A DNA stretch of 64,000 bases, from contig JBLGAC010000003.1 of assembly GCA_047610385.1 (NCBI GenBank), positions 62,001 to 126,000 of the forward strand, read 5' to 3'. Under the pieces are notes generated by a model. It was not told the DNA's origin. It did not search any database and saw only the letters and a list, made by a program, of their open reading frames with translations. The DNA is from JBOCEF01 sp047610385 (GTDB lineage: Bacteria; Pseudomonadota; Alphaproteobacteria; Rhodobacterales; Rhodobacteraceae). How positions within the stretch are numbered: the stretch's first letter is position 1; each line of letters begins with the position of its first letter. Positions 10,109 to 19,027 of this stretch are shown one piece after another. The position numbers and the translations under genes were made by a program.

Positions 10109-10261
10109 GGCGCTCGCATACGCCCCTTCGCCCCGCTTGGGAAGGGGGCTTGGCGGGCGGCGCGGCCTGCGTCAGGCAATGATGATATCTTCGCGCATGA
10201 ACGCAAAACCCGTCAGGCACCAAGGCCGTGCCGCCATTGGCCCAACGACGCGGCCTATTGA

Positions 10262-10560
10262 ACCGGGCGACGAAGCCAATCCACGCAGTCACAGCGCCGC
10301 CTGAGATGTTGAGAACCATGGTGTCGATCATCGCGCCGTCCAGCAAAAAAAACCCGCCCTGGCCGCGCCGCTGCCGATCACCAGCGCGCCGGTGTCCCCG
10401 ATGCCGAACGAAGCGGCGGCCAGCCCGCCGCCGTGGTGAAGCTGATCACGGTGCTGGCGTCGATGTCCTTGCGCAGCACAAACGTAGACTTGTCAGCGCC
10501 GTCGGCATTCGACCGCACAAGCCCGATATCGTTGGCCAAAAAGGGGGCTTGGTTGACATA
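10262..10560 (-). pseudogene. Decayed protein-coding remnant, family unknown
   Basis: On the minus strand one frame reads VNQAPFLANDIGLVRSNADG and continues to VISFTTAAG. It then seems to shift to a frame reading GIGDTGALVIGSGAARAG, and shifts again at a run of eight T (10345-10352 on the minus strand) into LLDGAMIDTMVLNISGGA. The three pieces join into a plausible single polypeptide only if two frameshifts are assumed. There is no start codon with a ribosome binding site. I do not recognise the family. This may be a degraded gene, or chance open frames in GC-rich DNA. Confidence 0.3.
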
Positions 10561-10591
10561 AAATGGGCCGACGAGGAACGCTCGTCGGCCC
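10561..10591 (-). terminator. Intrinsic terminator downstream of acuI
   Basis: Perfect 11-bp stem (GGGCCGACGAG / CTCGTCGGCCC) with loop GAACG. On the minus strand it is followed by CATTTTATG, a short T-tract, 22 bases beyond the acuI stop codon. Confidence 0.7.
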
Positions 10592-10612
10592 GATGGCAGC
10601 ATTGCGGAAGTC

Positions 10613-11605
10613 TCAGGCGTTGATGTCGACCACAACCCTGCCTTGCACCTGGCCTGCAAGAATGGCGCGCCCCAGATCGGGCAGATCGGACAGGGTCGCG
10701 GGGCGGATCATCGCCTCCAACTTGTCCATCGGCAGGTCCTCAACGATGCGGGACCAGGCGCGCACGCGGTTGGCGTAGGGCTGCATCACGCTGTCGATGC
10801 CCAGCAGGTTCACGCCGCGCAGCAGGAACGGGATCACCGTGGTGGGCAGCCCCGCACCCCCGGCCAGCCCGACCGCGGCGACCGAGCCGCCGTATTTCAT
10901 CTGCCCCAGAACGCGCGCCAGCATGGCACCGCCGACCGCATCGATGCAGCCTGCCCAAGTCTCAGCCTCCAACGGGCGTTTGACGGTTTCGTTGATGTCG
11001 GTCCGCGCAACGATCGTCGTGGCGCCGAGGCCGCGCAGATAGTCCGCCGTTTCGGGCCGTCCGGTGACGCCGGCAACCTCATAGCCGCGCGCCGCTAGAA
11101 TCGCGACCGCAACCGATCCCACGCCCCCTGCGGCGCCGGTGACCAGCACCGGGCCCTTGTCCGGGGTCACGCCGTGGTCCTCAAGGGCCATGACCGACAG
11201 CATCGCGGTCAGACCCGCGGTGCCGACCGCCATGGCCTGCCGGGCGCTGATGCCATCGGGCAGCGGCACCAGCCAGTCAGCCTTCACCCGCGCCTTTTGC
11301 GCATAGCCGCCCCAATGGGCCTCGCCGACGCGCCAGCCGGTCAGCACCACTTTGTCGCCAGCCCCATAGCGCGGGTCCGAGGACGTCTCGACCGTGCCAG
11401 CGAAATCAATGCCCGGCACATGGGGATAATTGCGCACCAGCCCGCCGCCGGGGCCGAGGCAGAGCCCGTCTTTGTAGTTCACGGTGGAATAATCCACCGC
11501 CACCGTCACTTCGCCTTCGGGCAGGCGGCTTTCGTCGATGGATTGGATGGAGGCATGGGTCTTGCCGTCCGCGTCCTTGTCGACGATCAGTGCGTTGAAA
11601 TTCAT
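10613..11605 (-). CDS. acuI: Acrylyl-CoA reductase AcuI (MDR superfamily)
   Basis: NADPH-dependent zinc-free medium-chain reductase that converts acrylyl-CoA to propionyl-CoA. In Rhodobacterales this detoxifies acrylate from DMSP breakdown and completes 3-hydroxypropionate assimilation. The 330-aa sequence shows YSTVNYKDGLCLGPGGG near the N-terminus, the HVPGIDFAGTVE segment and the Rossmann motif GAAGGVGSVAVAIL, all characteristic of the AcuI/YhdH branch. The reading frame extends upstream to 11641, but the ATG at 11605 is preceded by GGGAGCGG and begins the conserved MNFNALIVDKD. It is monocistronic here, with its own terminator. The related YhdH annotation cannot be excluded, but the activity is the same. 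Confidence 0.88.
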   Translation of the reverse strand: MNFNALIVDKDADGKTHASIQSIDESRLPEGEVTVAVDYSTVNYKDGLCLGPGGGLVRNYPHVPGIDFAGTVETSSDPRYGAGDKVVLTGWRVGEAHWGGYAQKARVKADWLVPLPDGISARQAMAVGTAGLTAMLSVMALEDHGVTPDKGPVLVTGAAGGVGSVAVAILAARGYEVAGVTGRPETADYLRGLGATTIVARTDINETVKRPLEAETWAGCIDAVGGAMLARVLGQMKYGGSVAAVGLAGGAGLPTTVIPFLLRGVNLLGIDSVMQPYANRVRAWSRIVEDLPMDKLEAMIRPATLSDLPDLGRAILAGQVQGRVVVDINA

Positions 11606-11697
11606 GTGTCCGCTCCCGTTTTCGGCGCCCCTAGCGCGCATTCGACCCGAAACTTGGCTTTTCCCCGGCTCGCGTCAATTTGTTTTGGCATCGGGAG

Positions 11698-11745
11698 GCC
11701 GCGCGCCAGCCATCGCGCGGGCTGAACCGCGGCACCCGCGCGGCG
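11698..11745. repeat. Dispersed 48-bp repeat, copy 1
   Basis: Pattern GCCGCGCGCC, 18 variable bases, then ACCGCGGCACCCGCGCGGCG. Two further copies lie at 12204-12251 and 14822-14868. Copies 1 and 2 share an exact 22-bp core (11731-11752 and 12237-12258). Confidence 0.6.
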
Positions 11746-11818
11746 CTGCAGGCCGGGCGCGGGGGTGCGGATCGGCGCGGTTGCATTCAGGGGTGCCAAT
11801 TTAAGTTGCTTGGGCAAG

Positions 11819-12200
11819 TGAGGTTTTTGTTTTGGCGGCGTAGGTCTGACGCTAGATCCTATATTTTTCCTAATCTGCCAATTATAAAAAATTTTGTCAT
11901 AGATAGTTTCATTATATAGATCTGATAAGTAAGTTTTTTTTCAAAAAATAGCGAAAATTGCCAAATCTTATCAAAGTATCTGATGAAAATGTCCTGATGG
12001 CGGGCAAATCGTCACCCCATTCTCAGCTTTGTAGCGGCGCATGAATTTGCCAACATTATTGCGGCCATGATGTTTAAGCAGCGTATCCAAATGCCCGGAT
12101 GCCAGATGAAAGCACTGCCTTTCATAGTATGTCGCTGTGTGTGAGCACCTCAGGCAACGCCTCAGTTTGATATCAACATCCGGGTCTTTCTGCCGCGGGA
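11819..12200. other. Low-GC intergenic segment without a convincing gene
   Basis: About 380 bases whose A+T content is far above the rest of the window, with runs such as AAGTTTTTTTTCAAAAAATA near 11930. It lies between two copies of the dispersed repeat in the 785-base gap between acuI and the quinone reductase gene. No ORF with a ribosome binding site or recognisable motif is seen. It could hold the promoter region of the divergent genes, an unrecognised small RNA, or a scar of foreign DNA. Confidence 0.5.
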
Positions 12201-12203
12201 CGG

Positions 12204-12251
12204 GCCGCGCGCCGGATGTCGCATGTGCCGGACCGGGGCACCCGCGCGGCG
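12204..12251. repeat. Dispersed 48-bp repeat, copy 2
   Basis: Pattern GCCGCGCGCC, 18 variable bases, then ACCGGGGCACCCGCGCGGCG; same orientation as the copies at 11698 and 14822. Confidence 0.6.
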
Positions 12252-12390
12252 CTGCAGGCGGGGCGCCGTGGGGCAGACGGGCCCCATGGCGCGGAAGATC
12301 GCACAGAAGGGCTGGACCGGCGCGGCGGCTTGGCTAAGGTTCGTCCCCCAAGGATCCGCACCGCGGATTGACCGGCGAGGAGCCCCCCAA

Positions 12391-13368
12391 ATGTCTGATT
12401 ACGCCATGGTGATGTCTGCCCCCGGTGGTCCCGAGCTGTTCGAGCGCCGTGAGATCACTGTCCCGGCCCCGGGCGCGGGTGAGATTGTGGTGCGCCACAC
12501 GGCGGTGGGGCTCAATTACCTCGACACCTATCATCGCACTGGGCTGTATCCTTGGCCGCAGGAAAAAGACCTGATCATCGGATCGGAGGCCGCTGGCGTT
12601 GTTGAGGCCGTGGGCGAGGGCGTGGCCCTGACCCTTGGAACCCGCGTTGCTTATACGTGGCCGCTGGGGGCGTATTGCTCTGCCCGCGTGATCGCAGCGG
12701 ACAAGGTCGCGGTGATCCCTGAGGGCGTGTCCGACGCTGATGCGGCCGCTGCGATGCTGAAAGGGCTGACGGCGCAATACCTCGTGCGCAGCACCTTTGC
12801 GGTGCAGGCGGGGCAGATCGCGCTGGTGCACGCCGCCGCCGGGGGCGTCGGGCTGCTGCTGGGCCAATGGCTGAAGGCGCTGGGCGTCACCGCCATCGGC
12901 GTCGCGGGCGGGCCGGAGAAATGCGCGTTGGCGGCCGGGCATGGCTACGCCCATGTCATCGACAGCACGTCGGAGGATTTCGTCGCGCGGGTGCGTGAAA
13001 TCACCGGCGGCGCCATGTGCCACGTGGTCTATGACGGGGTCGGGAACGCGACCTGGCGCGGGTCTTTGGCGTGTCTGCGCCCGCGGGGGATGTTTGTCAG
13101 CTTTGGCCAGGCCTCTGGCTTGATCGAGGGGTTCACCCTCGGCGATCTGTCCAAGGGCGGCTCGCTGTCCTGCGCGCGCCCGTCGCTGTTCCACCACATC
13201 GCCACACGCGCTGAGCTGGAGGCGCGCGCTGCGGAGCTGTTCGCGCGGGTGAAAGACGGATCTGTGAAGATCGATGCCGCGCGGCAGTTGAAGCTGGAAG
13301 ATGTCGGCGACGTGCATCGGCTGCTGGAAAGCCGGGCCACCACCGGCGCGACCGTGATGATCCCCTGA
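12391..13368 (+). CDS. NADPH:quinone reductase-like MDR oxidoreductase
   Basis: Zinc-free medium-chain dehydrogenase/reductase of the quinone oxidoreductase (QOR) group, 325 aa. Near the N-terminus it reads VGLNYLDTYHRTGLYPWP, the hallmark substrate-domain stretch of bacterial QorA. The nucleotide-binding site is HAAAGGVGLLLGQW (about residue 147). The open frame extends upstream, but the ATG at 12391 is preceded by GGCGAGGAGC and starts the family-typical MSDYAMVMSAPGGPE. The likely reaction is NADPH-dependent reduction of quinones or other activated carbonyls; the physiological substrate is unknown. It runs in the same direction as pcaB, about 100 bases upstream of it. Confidence 0.88.
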   Translation: MSDYAMVMSAPGGPELFERREITVPAPGAGEIVVRHTAVGLNYLDTYHRTGLYPWPQEKDLIIGSEAAGVVEAVGEGVALTLGTRVAYTWPLGAYCSARVIAADKVAVIPEGVSDADAAAAMLKGLTAQYLVRSTFAVQAGQIALVHAAAGGVGLLLGQWLKALGVTAIGVAGGPEKCALAAGHGYAHVIDSTSEDFVARVREITGGAMCHVVYDGVGNATWRGSLACLRPRGMFVSFGQASGLIEGFTLGDLSKGGSLSCARPSLFHHIATRAELEARAAELFARVKDGSVKIDAARQLKLEDVGDVHRLLESRATTGATVMIP

Positions 13369-13470
13369 TCAAGCCAAGGACCAAAAAGGCGGGGCGGGGC
13401 GCTGCTGGACGGCGGTGCCCCGCCATGCCACCAAGGCGATCTGATTTCGCGCGCCGGAAAGGACCCAGCC

Positions 13471-14805
13471 ATGGCTGTCACCCCGTTTGATTCGCCCATG
13501 ATGCGGGACCTTCTGTCGGACCGGGAGATCGGGGCGCTGTTCTCCGACGCTGCTGAAATCCGGTCGATCCTGCTGTTCGAGGGCGCGCTGGCCAAAGCCC
13601 AGGGCGCGGTGGGGATGATCCCGGCGCTGTCCGCCGGTGCGATTCACCGCGCATCGCGTGAGGTGCAGATTGATCCGTCAGCGCTGACCGCAGGCGTGGC
13701 TGCCGCGGGCGTGGTAGTGCCAGCGCTTGTGCCCGCGTTCCGCAAGGAAATGAACGCGCCTGAGCATGCTGCGTGGGTGCATTGGGGCGCGACGAGCCAG
13801 GATGCCTCGGACACCGGGTTGGCGCTGCGGCTGAAGCGGGTGGCGGCGGAGCTGGACACCCGGCTGGTCGCGATTCTGGTGTCGCTGGCCGATGCGGCTG
13901 AGGCCCATGCCGAGCTGCCGATGGCCGCGCGCACCCGCGCCCAGATCGCCACCCCCACCACCTTTGGCGCTCGCATTGCCGCCTGGGGCGCGCCGCTGAT
14001 CCGTGCGCGTGTGCGGCTGGCGCAGGCGCGCGATCAGGTGTCGCTGGTGTCGCTGGCCGGGGCCTCGGGCACGCTGGCCGCGATGGGCGAGGGGGCAGAG
14101 CAGATCGCGCCCCTGATGGCCGCGGAACTGGGGCTGACCGCGCCTGAGCTGCCTTGGCATGTCGGGCGCGACGGGCTGGCCGAATTCGCCGCTGCGCTGG
14201 CGATCATGTGCGGATCCTTGGGCAAATTCGGGCAGGACCTGATCCTGCTGGGCCAATCTGAGGTCGGCGAGGTGCGGGCGGGCGTAGGGGGCGGGTCGTC
14301 TACCATGCCGCACAAATCGAACCCGGTGGAGGCTGAGGCGCTGGTGGCGCTGGCACGCCATGCCTCGCGCCTGTCGGGCACGTTGCAGGAGACGCTGATT
14401 TGCGCGCATGAGCGTGACGGCGCCGCCTGGACGTTGGAATGGATGTCGCTGCCGCAGCTTTGCGTCGCCGCGGGCGCCGCCACCCGCCATGCCGCGGCGC
14501 TGGCGGGCAGCCTGCAGCCCGATGGGGCGCGGATGCGCGCAAACATGGACGCGACCGGCGGGCTGATGATGGCCGAAGCCGCGAGCTTTGCGCTGGCCGC
14601 CGCCATGCCGCGGCCAGAGGCGCAGTCAATCGTCAAGGCCGCGTGCAACGAGGCCGCTGCATCAGGTGCCCCGCTGCGCGAGGTGCTGGAGGCGCGGGCG
14701 GGAAAAGATGCGGCCGATTGGGACGCGGCCTTTGATTATGCGCGCCATGGCGGGTTGGCCGCGACCTACGCCCGCCGCTTCGCTGCGATGGCGCGCAAAG
14801 GCTGA
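13471..14805 (+). CDS. pcaB: 3-Carboxy-cis,cis-muconate cycloisomerase
   Basis: Fumarase/aspartase-superfamily enzyme of the protocatechuate branch of the beta-ketoadipate pathway; it closes 3-carboxymuconate to 4-carboxymuconolactone. The 444-aa protein has the superfamily signature SSTMPHKSNPVE (about residue 276) and the GATSQDASDTG segment (about residue 106). The QDASDTG sequence with the C-terminal layout points to PcaB rather than PurB or ArgH. The start follows GGAAAGG. No other pca genes are nearby, so either the pathway genes are scattered or this is a stand-alone paralogue; adenylosuccinate lyase-like activity is the alternative. Confidence 0.85.
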   Translation: MAVTPFDSPMMRDLLSDREIGALFSDAAEIRSILLFEGALAKAQGAVGMIPALSAGAIHRASREVQIDPSALTAGVAAAGVVVPALVPAFRKEMNAPEHAAWVHWGATSQDASDTGLALRLKRVAAELDTRLVAILVSLADAAEAHAELPMAARTRAQIATPTTFGARIAAWGAPLIRARVRLAQARDQVSLVSLAGASGTLAAMGEGAEQIAPLMAAELGLTAPELPWHVGRDGLAEFAAALAIMCGSLGKFGQDLILLGQSEVGEVRAGVGGGSSTMPHKSNPVEAEALVALARHASRLSGTLQETLICAHERDGAAWTLEWMSLPQLCVAAGAATRHAAALAGSLQPDGARMRANMDATGGLMMAEAASFALAAAMPRPEAQSIVKAACNEAAASGAPLREVLEARAGKDAADWDAAFDYARHGGLAATYARRFAAMARKG

Positions 14806-14821
14806 CCGGCCAACAGAAGGT

Positions 14822-14868
14822 GCCGCGCGCCGACTGTCGCAACGGTGCACCGGGGCGCCCGCGCGGCG
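14822..14868. repeat. Dispersed 48-bp repeat, copy 3
   Basis: Pattern GCCGCGCGCC, 17 variable bases, then ACCGGGGCGCCCGCGCGGCG. The spacer shares TGTCGCA with copy 2. Confidence 0.55.
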
Positions 14869-15160
14869 AGACTTGGCGTGGCACTTGCGGCGAGGGTCGC
14901 TTGCGGCGAATGGCGTGATGCGATCAAGGCGCCGCGGGCGGTCGCGCGCCTGCGAATGTGGTCTGCAACTGGCGTGATGGCAAAATATGGGGGGCGAAAT
15001 TGGCGCCGCACGACAGGCCTGATCAGCCTGAACCGCGCGGCGCACCCGCCCTGTTGTGACGCACGCGCCGGGCGGAGGCGCGTGCCAGCCAAGCTGGCGC
15101 CATTCATGGCGCTGCGAGAGGATCTGGGCGCTGCCCATACGCGGGGTTAAACCCGCGATC

Positions 15161-15185
15161 CCGGTCCCGTTCTTCAAGGGACCGG
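15161..15185. terminator. Hairpin between convergent pcaB and galE
   Basis: Perfect 8-bp inverted repeat CCGGTCCC / GGGACCGG with a 9-base loop. It is preceded by a smaller hairpin (CGCGGG / CCCGCG) at about 15139-15156. There is no T-run. Confidence 0.45.
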
Positions 15186-15226
15186 ACGGTTATCGCCTGC
15201 GTAAGTAAAGAAAGCGTTAAGCGCGT

Positions 15227-16204
15227 TCAGTAGCGCCCAGTTGCCCGCCAGCGCCAGGCATCCGCGATCATCTGCGGCAGGTCAGAGCGGCTTGGCGCCC
15301 AGCCCAGCGTCTGCATCGCCCGGCGTCCGTCGCAGACCAGACGCGCCGGATCGCCGCCCCGCCGATCGCCGATCTTCTGCGGGATTGCCATGTCCAGCGC
15401 CGCCTCGGCCGCGTCGATCATCTGCCGCACGGAAAATCCGTGCCCGGTGCCGAGGTTCAGGCGCAGATTGCCGCCCCCCGCCAGCAGATGGTTGAGCGCG
15501 AGGATATGTGCCTCAATGAGGTCCATCACATGGACGTAGTCGCGGATGCAGGTGCCGTCGGGGGTGGGGTAGTCCTGGCCGAACACCGTGATTGCGTCGC
15601 GCGCGCCAGCGGCGGCGTCCAGCACCAGAGGCACCAGATGCGTCTCAGGCCGGTGATCTTCGCCGATCTCAGCCTCAGGGTCAGCGCCCGCCACATTGAA
15701 ATAGCGCAGCGCGACGGAGCGCAGGCCATGGCTGCGGCCGAAATCGTCAAGCATCGATTCGACCGCCAGCTTGGAGGCACCATAGGGATTGATCGGCTTT
15801 TGCGGTGCGTCCTCAGTGATCGGGTCCTGATCGGGTTCGCCATAGGTGGCGGCGGTGGACGAAAACACGACGCAATCCACCCCCGCATCGCGCATGGCCG
15901 ATAACAGGTTCAGCGACCCGACCACATTGTTGCGCCAGTAAAGCGCCGGGTCGTTCACCGATTCGCCAACATTCGACAGCGCCGCGAAATGCATCACCGC
16001 ATCGGGGCGCACGTCCTTGAACGCGGCTGTCAGCGCGGCTTGGTCCAGCAGGTCGCCCTCAATCAATGGCCCGAATTTGACCGCGGCCCGCCAGCCGGTC
16101 GACAAATTATCAAACGCCACCGGTTCATGCCCCGCCGCGCGCAGCAATTTGCACGCATGCGAGCCGATATACCCGGCGCCGCCGGTCACAAGTATCCGGG
16201 CCAT
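15227..16204 (-). CDS. galE: UDP-glucose 4-epimerase
   Basis: Extended short-chain dehydrogenase that interconverts UDP-glucose and UDP-galactose for envelope polysaccharides. The 325-aa protein has the NAD-binding GGAGYIGSH at residues 7-15 and the catalytic YGASK (Tyr-x-x-x-Lys, about residue 140), with an upstream SSTAATYG containing the catalytic Ser/Thr. Its start lies 24 bases after the galU stop, so it is the last gene of the apparent cysQ-kdsB-galU-galE operon. The pairing with galU, which makes its substrate, supports the assignment. Confidence 0.95.
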   Translation of the reverse strand: MARILVTGGAGYIGSHACKLLRAAGHEPVAFDNLSTGWRAAVKFGPLIEGDLLDQAALTAAFKDVRPDAVMHFAALSNVGESVNDPALYWRNNVVGSLNLLSAMRDAGVDCVVFSSTAATYGEPDQDPITEDAPQKPINPYGASKLAVESMLDDFGRSHGLRSVALRYFNVAGADPEAEIGEDHRPETHLVPLVLDAAAGARDAITVFGQDYPTPDGTCIRDYVHVMDLIEAHILALNHLLAGGGNLRLNLGTGHGFSVRQMIDAAEAALDMAIPQKIGDRRGGDPARLVCDGRRAMQTLGWAPSRSDLPQMIADAWRWRATGRY

Positions 16205-16228
16205 GGCGGCCTCCCCTTCGTGTGCGGC

Positions 16229-17128
<900 letters not shown>

Positions 17129-17247
17129 GAAAGGTATCCTTCTCAAACGAATGGCGGGCCCTTGGGGCGTGTGATTGTGCGGTGCACCATGTATCGCTGC
17201 CCCAGCCGGAGCAACGACTTAGTTTCGCCTCGAAAAGATGTGGCGGA

Positions 17248-18045
17248 TCAGTCTATTCCCGCCTCGCGCAGCGCAAGCTCTACCCGGTCCACGTCCACCG
17301 GGTTGTTCAGCTCCCAGAATGCGCGGCCCTTGCCATCAACTTCGACGCATTTCACCGCCGCGCCGTTTTCAAGGAACCGAAGCTGCTCCAGCCCCTCCCA
17401 CCCCTCAAGGCCGCCTTCGGGCCAAGACGCATAGGCGCGCAGCGCGTCGGGCCGGTAGGCGTAGACCCCGACATGGTGAAAGACCGGGCATGGTTGATCA
17501 TCGGTGAACATGCGCCCGGTGTAAGGGATAACCTCTTTCGAAAAGTATAGCGCGCGGCCATGGCGATCAAACACCGCGGTGGTGCCCCCGACGCGGCCCG
17601 CGGCGCGGTCTTCGACAAAGCGGCGGTGCGCCTCTGCGTCGCAGCGCAGCACCGGGGTGGCGGCGGCGAAACCGCTCGCATCCGCCATGCCCTCTATCAA
17701 TGCTTCGACGAACCACGGGGGGGTCAGGGGCGCGTCGCCTTGCAGGTTCACGACCAAATCCACGCCATCCAGCGCAGGCAGGGCGGCGGCGCAGCGCTCC
17801 GTGCCGTTGCGGCAGGTGTCCGGGGTCATCACCACTTCGGCGCCAAAGCCGCGGGCGTGGTCGGCAATGCGGTCATCATCGGTCGCCACCACCACCCGGT
17901 CGACGCCGCGCGCGGTGCAGGCCGCGTCCCAGCTGCGCCGGATCAGCGATTTGGCGACGCCGTTCGCGCCGCGCAGCGCCACCAGCGGTTTGCCGGGATA
18001 GCGCGAGGACGCATAGCGCGCCGGGATGACGATGGCGACCGACAT
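17248..18045 (-). CDS. kdsB: 3-Deoxy-manno-octulosonate cytidylyltransferase
   Basis: Activates Kdo as CMP-Kdo for lipopolysaccharide inner core or capsule. The 265-aa protein starts MSVAIVIPARYASSRYPGKP, the signature of KdsB, and contains VNLQGDAPL. The gene starts one base after the cysQ stop, so the two are probably translationally coupled. The presence of kdsB points to a Kdo-containing surface glycan and fits the galU-galE neighbours. The family also includes the neuraminate CMP-transferase, but the N-terminus fits KdsB better. Confidence 0.93.
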   Translation of the reverse strand: MSVAIVIPARYASSRYPGKPLVALRGANGVAKSLIRRSWDAACTARGVDRVVVATDDDRIADHARGFGAEVVMTPDTCRNGTERCAAALPALDGVDLVVNLQGDAPLTPPWFVEALIEGMADASGFAAATPVLRCDAEAHRRFVEDRAAGRVGGTTAVFDRHGRALYFSKEVIPYTGRMFTDDQPCPVFHHVGVYAYRPDALRAYASWPEGGLEGWEGLEQLRFLENGAAVKCVEVDGKGRAFWELNNPVDVDRVELALREAGID

Positions 18046-18046
18046 G

Positions 18047-18832
18047 TCAAAGCGCCTTCAGATCAACGCCGGGCGCATAGCCGATGAAGAACGGGTTGTC
18101 CCAGCCGGGCTTGCCATAGGCCAGCGGCCCGGTTCCATCCAGCCGGTCCACCACGCCCCCGGCGCCCAGCAGCACCGCATGGCCCGCCGCGGTGTCCCAT
18201 TCCATGGTGCGGCCAAGGCGGGGGTAAAGATCCGCCTCGCCCGCCGCCACAAGGCAGAATTTCAATGAGGACCCGGCAGACACGCTGTCGGCCACGTTGT
18301 ATTTGTTGATGTAATCATCGGTCGCCTGATCGCGGTGCGATTTTGACGCGACGACCCGCAGCGCGCCATTGTCTGGCGTGGTGACAGTCAGGGCCTTGGC
18401 ATTCGATCCGTCGGGTTTGGATTCGAACGTCTTGCCGGTGGCATCGGTGTAGAACAGCCGCCCCTTCGCGGGTGCATAGACCACGCCGCGCAGCGGTTTG
18501 CCGTTCTGGACCAGCGCAATGTTCACGGTGAAATCGCCGCGGCGCTGGACAAATTCCTTGGTGCCATCCAGCGGATCGACGATGAAGAACAGATCCGGCG
18601 CGGTGGCGGTGTGGCTGTCGCCCTGTTCCTCGGTCACGATGGCGATTTCGGGGAACGCCGCTGTCAGGCCTGCGTGGATGTGGGCGTCCGCGGCCTCATC
18701 GGCCAAGGTGACCGGGGAGTTGTCTTCCTTGGACCGCACGCCAAGATCGGCGCTCTCGTAAATCTCCATGATCAGGGCACCTGCTTCGATGGAAAGGCGC
18801 TTGATCGTGGCTTCAATGCGGGCGTGGTCCAT
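18047..18832 (-). CDS. cysQ: 3'(2'),5'-bisphosphate nucleotidase CysQ
   Basis: Inositol-monophosphatase-fold phosphatase that hydrolyses 3'-phosphoadenosine-5'-phosphate (PAP) left over from sulfate assimilation or sulfotransfer. The 261-aa protein has the metal-binding motifs TEEQ and DPLDGTKEF (about residue 87) and the C-terminal WDTAAGHAVL. The T-K-E in the second motif is typical of CysQ rather than SuhB. First gene of a minus-strand run with kdsB, galU and galE. A sulfated surface glycan would link it to these neighbours, but this is inference. Confidence 0.92.
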   Translation of the reverse strand: MDHARIEATIKRLSIEAGALIMEIYESADLGVRSKEDNSPVTLADEAADAHIHAGLTAAFPEIAIVTEEQGDSHTATAPDLFFIVDPLDGTKEFVQRRGDFTVNIALVQNGKPLRGVVYAPAKGRLFYTDATGKTFESKPDGSNAKALTVTTPDNGALRVVASKSHRDQATDDYINKYNVADSVSAGSSLKFCLVAAGEADLYPRLGRTMEWDTAAGHAVLLGAGGVVDRLDGTGPLAYGKPGWDNPFFIGYAPGVDLKAL

Positions 18833-19027
18833 GGGGGTCTGCTCCTCAGTCGGAAATCATGTGCGTGTTCGGCCCATGAATGGGACGCAGGCGCGCGGGG
18901 TGCAAGTGTCCCGGATGCCGCGTTTCGGGTTGATTAACATGCGCGAATGATGGACTTCGTGCGCTTGACGGCGGGCGCGCGGCGTTACATTCAGACCCCG
19001 ATTGCCCAAGCCGAGGAGCGCGCCGCC

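Larger units (their letters stand above)
14806..15226. other. Intergenic gap between convergent pcaB and galE
   Basis: The gap holds copy 3 of the dispersed repeat near the pcaB end and a hairpin near the galE end. A 101-codon open frame (14845-15150, plus strand) has no ribosome binding site and no recognisable motif, and I do not call it a gene. Short direct repeats (CTTGCGGCGA, GGCGTGATG) occur at 14880-14980. Confidence 0.5.

Noticed and set aside
11680..11919. 79-codon open frame running from acuI upstream DNA into the AT-rich island
   Set aside because: Crosses a repeat copy and a composition boundary, and has no start signal or family features.
14845..15150. 101-codon open frame between pcaB and galE (plus strand)
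   Set aside because: No ribosome binding site, no recognisable motif, atypical composition (many Arg/Ala from GC-rich frames). Left as intergenic.
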